Assembly: GCA_020528935.1 (NCBI GenBank)
Contig: JAJDFU010000530.1
Coordinates: 1 to 5,485 of the forward strand
Origin: Saprospiraceae bacterium
GTDB lineage: Bacteria > Bacteroidota > Bacteroidia > Chitinophagales > Saprospiraceae
Reading direction: 5' to 3'
DNA: 5,485 nt
This document shows positions 5,175-5,485 of the stretch, piece after piece (the first letter of the stretch is position 1; each line of letters begins with the position of its first letter). The position numbers and the translations under genes are program-made. A model generated the notes under the pieces. The model ran no database searches, had not been told where the DNA came from, and saw only the letters and a list, made by a program, of their open reading frames with translations.

Positions 5175-5485
5175 CTAAAACTGGATCCGGTACAGCAGAT
5201 CGGGGAAAAAGCCGTTCTGGTACACGTTGTTGATCTCTCCGGTTGATTCGTTGAAGCGCTGCACGAAGATGTTGTCGCGATTCGTCAGGTTCTGCAGTTC
5301 GATGAAAAACTGCTGGGATAGACGCTTTTTCTTGCTGTTGCGATGAAAGCCGAACTTGAGATCCCAGCGGAAGTAAGGATCCTGCCGAGGGCTGAAGGCT
5401 ACTTCCTCAATCAACATCTGATGGCTGCCCCTCTCGAGGGCCCCAAGTCCGTGGGGCGGGAAAATACTCCGCCGGGGCCAGGGGA
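5175..5485 (-). CDS. TonB-dependent receptor, C-terminal end (5' part outside window; apparent frameshift)
   Basis: Only the end of an outer-membrane beta-barrel receptor is visible. The last 80 residues in the frame that reaches the stop at 5175-5177 match the terminal strands of Bacteroidota TonB-dependent receptors: Pro-Tyr-Phe-Arg-Trp-Asp-Leu-Lys-Phe-Gly, then Leu-Gln-Asn-Leu-Thr-Asn-Arg-Asp-Asn, a Tyr-Gln-Asn-Gly-Phe-Phe-Pro turn, and a final Tyr-Arg-Ile-Gln-Phe. A C-terminal aromatic residue is the usual signal for BAM-dependent insertion. Upstream of about 5418 this frame is open but reads unlike the family, whereas the minus-strand frame ending at a TGA at 5411-5413 reads Gly-Gly-Val-Phe-Ser-Arg-Pro-Thr-Asp-Leu-Gly-Pro-Ser-Arg, close to the family's 'GGxxYTPxDLxxSR' segment. 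A one-base loss near 5411-5420 explains both; it may be a true mutation or a sequencing error. The ligand is unknown. The kinase gene follows on the same strand. Confidence 0.8.
   Translation of the reverse strand, partial: PWPRRSIFPPHGLGALERGSHQMLIEEVAFSPRQDPYFRWDLKFGFHRNSKKKRLSQQFFIELQNLTNRDNIFVQRFNESTGEINNVYQNGFFPDLLYRIQF

Noticed and set aside
1..5485. CRISPR array, transposase, tRNA, rRNA, toxin-antitoxin or defence system
   Set aside because: No regularly spaced repeats, terminal inverted repeats with a transposase, cloverleaf, rRNA-like sequence or defence-type motifs are visible; the window is nearly filled by six identified genes.

Overview
The window looks like a GC-rich chromosome of the Bacteroidota, possibly the Saprospiria or a relative. 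This rests on four things: the C-terminus of a TonB-dependent receptor ending in Tyr-Arg-Ile-Gln-Phe, a LytS-type histidine kinase without a phosphoacceptor/receiver architecture of the usual kind, mostly absent Shine-Dalgarno sequences, and a promoter-like TTG / TAnnTTT pair. The exact lineage cannot be settled from this piece. Coding density is high; the longest gene-free stretch is 169 bases.

Left part (1-2706). The C-terminal half of a class I SAM-dependent methyltransferase runs in from the left edge and overlaps by 4 bases (ATGA) with a 292-residue polytopic protein of the UPF0104 / lysylphosphatidylglycerol-synthase transmembrane type. The two are very probably co-translated and fit a surface-lipid or glycan modification locus. 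A 467-residue multi-spanning membrane protein on the other strand converges on them, and its stop overlaps the flippase-like gene's stop, leaving no room for a terminator. It is not assignable to a named family, but acidic loop motifs and a C-terminal Arg-Tyr motif suggest a GT-C-like glycosyltransferase.

Middle (2707-3985). A 169-base AT-rich divergent region separates the membrane-protein gene from a zinc-dependent, AdhP/ADH-HT-type alcohol dehydrogenase. Just upstream of the dehydrogenase lie a perfect 11-bp inverted repeat, a 21-bp-period direct repeat and a plausible Bacteroidota promoter, so this is the best regulatory signal in the window. The dehydrogenase gene is followed by 69 bases holding two interlocking GC-rich inverted repeats, shared with the convergent kinase gene.

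Right part (3986-5485). On the minus strand, a TonB-dependent receptor (only its C-terminus is inside the window, and its reading frame appears to be shifted near 5411-5420) precedes a 358-residue four-helix membrane histidine kinase of the LytS/YpdA class. No LytTR response regulator lies beside the kinase, which is unusual for this class.

I see no RNA gene, CRISPR array, insertion sequence or clear defence system. Most of the window is ordinary. The items worth a second look are the operator-like repeats before the dehydrogenase, the apparent receptor frameshift, the solitary kinase and the unclassified membrane protein.
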